Positions 24,084-25,697 of a DNA stretch of 25,697 nt are shown piece by piece. This DNA is from a virus, in the IMG/VR virus record IMGVR_UViG_3300017963_000703, positions 1-25,697 of that record. One strand, given 5' to 3'. The position numbers and the translations under genes were made by a program. The stretch's first letter is position 1, and each line of letters starts with the position of its first letter. The notes beneath the pieces are model-generated. The model was not told where the DNA came from. It saw only the letters and a list, made by a program, of their open reading frames with translations, and searched no databases.

Positions 24084-24320
24084 TTACTCTGTTTTAATTT
24101 TACCATAGGGAGTTAAGACCTCTACGTCCTGTGGCACTCCCTTGCCTTTATCTATAGTCAGTCCATCCCATTTCAATTTATCAAGGTCAACCTCCGTAAA
24201 CAGGAAGTTGGCCTTTTTTTCTTGCCTATATTCAACCCCAGCGATCTTTAAAGTGGAGTTGCTTGTTACTTGTGTGCAGCTGGTTAGAAAAAGTATACAG
24301 GTTAGTATTACTGCCTTCAT
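24084..24320 (-). CDS. Small phage lipoprotein
   Basis: A 78-residue protein with a lipoprotein signal: MKAVILTCILFLTSC, lipobox LTSC, with cysteine 15 as the modified residue, leaving about 64 residues. The mature part (STLKIAGVEYRQEKKANFLF and on) is charged with a few strands. It is not proline-rich like Rz1 outer-membrane spanins, so a spanin role is uncertain; an exclusion or envelope-stress lipoprotein is equally possible. AGGAG (plus 24325-24329, minus strand) with five bases of spacing fixes the start. It is the last gene of the minus-strand module, three bases from the terminator. Confidence 0.68.
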   Translation of the reverse strand: MKAVILTCILFLTSCTQVTSNSTLKIAGVEYRQEKKANFLFTEVDLDKLKWDGLTIDKGKGVPQDVEVLTPYGKIKTE

Positions 24321-24328
24321 TTTGTCTC

Positions 24329-24550
24329 CTATTCTCTATGGTCTTTGATGTTACTTAATATATCTCTAGCACTCTCTACAACTTCCATTGGGTCTTTGCC
24401 TTGAGGCCGATGCTTTGCAAACATCCTTAAGGCATTGCATAAATCCCAGACCTCATTGAGCGTATCATTAGCCTGAAGTGCATTCATTGCATCCTCATGT
24501 GTATCGAACCTTACTGTTACTCTTTTGAATATTCTTTGTAGCCAGTTCAT
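24329..24550 (-). CDS. Small conserved-type phage protein
   Basis: A 73-residue protein with a basic N-terminus (MNWLQRIFKRVTVRF), then a helical part TLNEVWDLCNALRMFAKH and a second helix VVESARDILSNI. The pattern of 'alwel...LR...K' followed by a charged helix is one I associate with short phage early proteins of unknown function. GGAAGGG lies seven bases before the ATG, and the start overlaps the stop of the gene before it (TAATG). The function is unknown. Confidence 0.6.
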   Translation of the reverse strand: MNWLQRIFKRVTVRFDTHEDAMNALQANDTLNEVWDLCNALRMFAKHRPQGKDPMEVVESARDILSNIKDHRE

Positions 24551-24774
24551 TATATATCCCTTCCTGCCACCCAGTCCTCTAGGTATTCAATCTTATTCTC
24601 TGAATCTAAAACCTCTGCTTCTAGTTCAGCCACCCTCGCCTCAGCCACCTTAGCCCTTTTCCTATACCTAATAACATCACAGGCTAACTCCTCAATCATG
24701 CCCTCGTTACAGGATATACAGAGGCCAGTGTTGGTTACGGCTTTGTCTTGTTTGCATTCATTGCATAGTCTCAT
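24550..24774 (-). CDS. Zinc-ribbon plus coiled-coil protein
   Basis: A 74-residue protein with cysteines 4, 7, 19 and 22 (MRLCNECKQDK ... GLCISCN), a compact zinc ribbon, followed by a coiled coil from about 38 to 70 (RKRAKVAEARVAELEAEVLD). Possibly a small regulator or a partner of the replication proteins; there is no direct evidence. GGAG lies before the start, which overlaps the HNH gene stop (ATGA). Both genes are coupled within the minus-strand operon. Confidence 0.65.
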   Translation of the reverse strand: MRLCNECKQDKAVTNTGLCISCNEGMIEELACDVIRYRKRAKVAEARVAELEAEVLDSENKIEYLEDWVAGRDI

Positions 24775-25211
24775 GTCTTCTCCATCAATTTAACCAGCCT
24801 TTTACCTTGCGAATGAGACAGTCTGCTTGGGTCTACCTCATATTCAATGCATAATCTTACTAGCTTATCCTGCACGTCAAGGAAGTCCTGTTCCTTCCAC
24901 GTCCCTAGAGGCTTGGGCTTAGAATAGATAAACTCATACCGATCTGGGAATGTCTCACAGAACCACTTCTGCAACTTAGCTCCATTATGCCATTCCCTGT
25001 GACAGCTTGAGCATAGGGTGATGCCATTGTCCAGCTCCCATCTGAGGTGATTCAACGTCCTGTATCTGATGTGATGCCACTCCATGACCCCAACCGGACC
25101 CTTACAGTGTTCATACTGACAGCACCACTCATCCCTGGTCTTGACCAAGAGGCGGGCAAGGGAATCGAGCCACACCTTAAATGACTTTGCTTTGAACTTT
25201 TTCTTAGCCAT
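24771..25211 (-). CDS. HNH endonuclease-like protein (NinG/Rap type)
   Basis: A 146-residue protein with a full HNH core: C31-x4-C36, the HH pair at 46-47 (MEWHHIRYR), N62 (LRWELDNG), C67-x2-C70 and H71/H75 (LCSSCHREWHN). The basic start MAKKKFKAKSFKVW and the LLVKTRDEWCCQYEHC lead are like phage NinG-type nucleases, which act on branched DNA in recombination. The C-terminal 60 residues are helical and charged. A free-standing homing nuclease is an alternative, but the gene sits neatly in an operon. AAAGGAG lies six bases before the ATG on the minus strand. Confidence 0.78.
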   Translation of the reverse strand: MAKKKFKAKSFKVWLDSLARLLVKTRDEWCCQYEHCKGPVGVMEWHHIRYRTLNHLRWELDNGITLCSSCHREWHNGAKLQKWFCETFPDRYEFIYSKPKPLGTWKEQDFLDVQDKLVRLCIEYEVDPSRLSHSQGKRLVKLMEKT

Positions 25212-25243
25212 ATCTTTCTCCTTTCTATCACTTAATGTTAGTG

Positions 25244-25582
25244 CTATAGTAGCTCTGGGTTCTGATGTATATTGCCGATGACTTCACATTCATTCCAATA
25301 GCCACGGGTTGGCTCTCTAGGGTCAATCGTTATCAAACAGTTCTGTATGTCGACTGAATCACCTTCGTCATACCATGCCTTAACCACATCACCCTCATAT
25401 ATCTCAACCCCATTCTTGTCCTTGAGGCCAGTGTATTGCATAATGGGAGATTCTTTGAAATCTTCATCAGTTATTGTATAGCCGCCACCTGACAATTCCC
25501 ATGTCGGCGTTTCATGTAAAGTGAACGGCCATGACATCAGATTAGTCTCTTTGTCCCATGCCCTAAACTTTATCTCTCTCAT
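25244..25582 (-). CDS. YopX-domain protein
   Basis: A 112-residue protein that matches the YopX family closely: MREIKFRAWDKETNLMSWPF at the start, MQYTGLKDKNGVEIYEGDVV (about 49-68) in the middle, and NECEVIGNIHQNPELL at the end. YopX proteins are common in phages and prophages; their biochemical role is not established. AGGAG (minus strand, plus 25589-25593) precedes the ATG, which starts one base after the stop of the upstream helicase gene. Confidence 0.85.
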   Translation of the reverse strand: MREIKFRAWDKETNLMSWPFTLHETPTWELSGGGYTITDEDFKESPIMQYTGLKDKNGVEIYEGDVVKAWYDEGDSVDIQNCLITIDPREPTRGYWNECEVIGNIHQNPELL

Positions 25583-25583
25583 A

Positions 25584-25697
25584 TTACATCTCCTTAAACT
25601 TAGTAAACTCTGGCAGCCATTGCAATTGCTTGACTCCAGTTTCTCCGGCCCTTGCCTTGTCTACGATAATGTCAGCAAGATTATTATTAACATGCCC
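25584..25697 (-). CDS. C-terminal end of a DnaB-like replicative helicase (partial)
   Basis: The frame is open from the window edge for 37 codons and then stops: NLADIIVDKARAGETGVKQL, then QWLPEFTKFKEM. This is like the C-terminus of DnaB-family helicases, which end in an 'aDviVaKqRnGptGtvkL.f...ytrF' strand. Only the last part is visible, so the call rests on this short tail and on gene context (YopX and HNH nuclease genes nearby). A related RecA-fold ATPase is possible. Its stop lies one base from the YopX start codon. Confidence 0.65.
   Translation of the reverse strand, partial: GHVNNNLADIIVDKARAGETGVKQLQWLPEFTKFKEM

Noticed and set aside
1-25697. tRNA genes, CRISPR arrays, insertion sequences
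   Set aside because: No cloverleaf, no regularly spaced repeat array and no transposase frame or terminal inverted repeats were found by eye on either strand.

Overview
The window is part of the genome of a tailed bacteriophage with a short tail (podovirus type). The late genes run T7-fashion: terminase, portal, scaffold, major capsid, tail tubular proteins A and B, then an internal virion (ejection) protein cluster. Several genes look closest to the Bordetella phage BPP-1 group: a Bbp19-like gene, a Bbp17-like capsid protein and a Bbp16-like cement protein. The host cannot be read directly. Shine-Dalgarno sites of the AAGGAG type, a lipobox lipoprotein and candidate sigma70-type promoters fit a Gram-negative bacterium. 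No integrase, repressor, RNA polymerase, reverse transcriptase, tRNA or CRISPR was seen, so lifestyle is undecided.

Layout. 1-146 is an AT-rich divergent promoter region; a minus-strand gene probably starts just outside the left edge. 147-24042 is one long plus-strand late operon with very tight spacing. It contains the terminase small subunit; a 436-base non-coding gap with CCACAA repeats and a four-tract G-rich motif; two small genes, one with a TTG start; and the terminase large subunit. Head genes follow (zinc-ribbon protein, head-fibre-like protein, portal, Bbp19-like protein, scaffold), then a candidate structured leader RNA, then capsid and cement. Tail genes come next: tail tubular protein A carrying an inserted carbohydrate-binding-like module, two beta-rich proteins, tail tubular protein B, a fibre-like protein, and a separate gene that looks like the detached C-terminal part of tail tubular protein B. 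The ejection cluster (gp13- to gp16-like, ending in a 1609-residue protein) is followed by a likely lysis segment (membrane/coiled-coil protein, 25-residue basic peptide, permuted NlpC/P60-like hydrolase) and a tail spike with an SGNH esterase domain.

A strong bidirectional terminator at 24047-24080 separates this operon from a convergent minus-strand module (24084-25697). That module holds a small lipoprotein, two small phage proteins, an HNH nuclease, a YopX-domain protein and the C-terminal end of a DnaB-like helicase, which suggests the edge of the replication region.

How the parts work together. TerS and TerL would package DNA through the portal into a shell built by scaffold, capsid and cement proteins. 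Tail tubular proteins A and B close the head and form the short tail. The internal proteins are ejected to form a channel. The spike esterase and the carbohydrate-binding-like module probably handle surface polysaccharide. The NlpC/P60-like enzyme and its membrane neighbour are candidates for lysis. The points most worth following up are the leader RNA before the capsid gene, the repeat/G-tract cluster between the terminase genes, and the apparent fission of tail tubular protein B.
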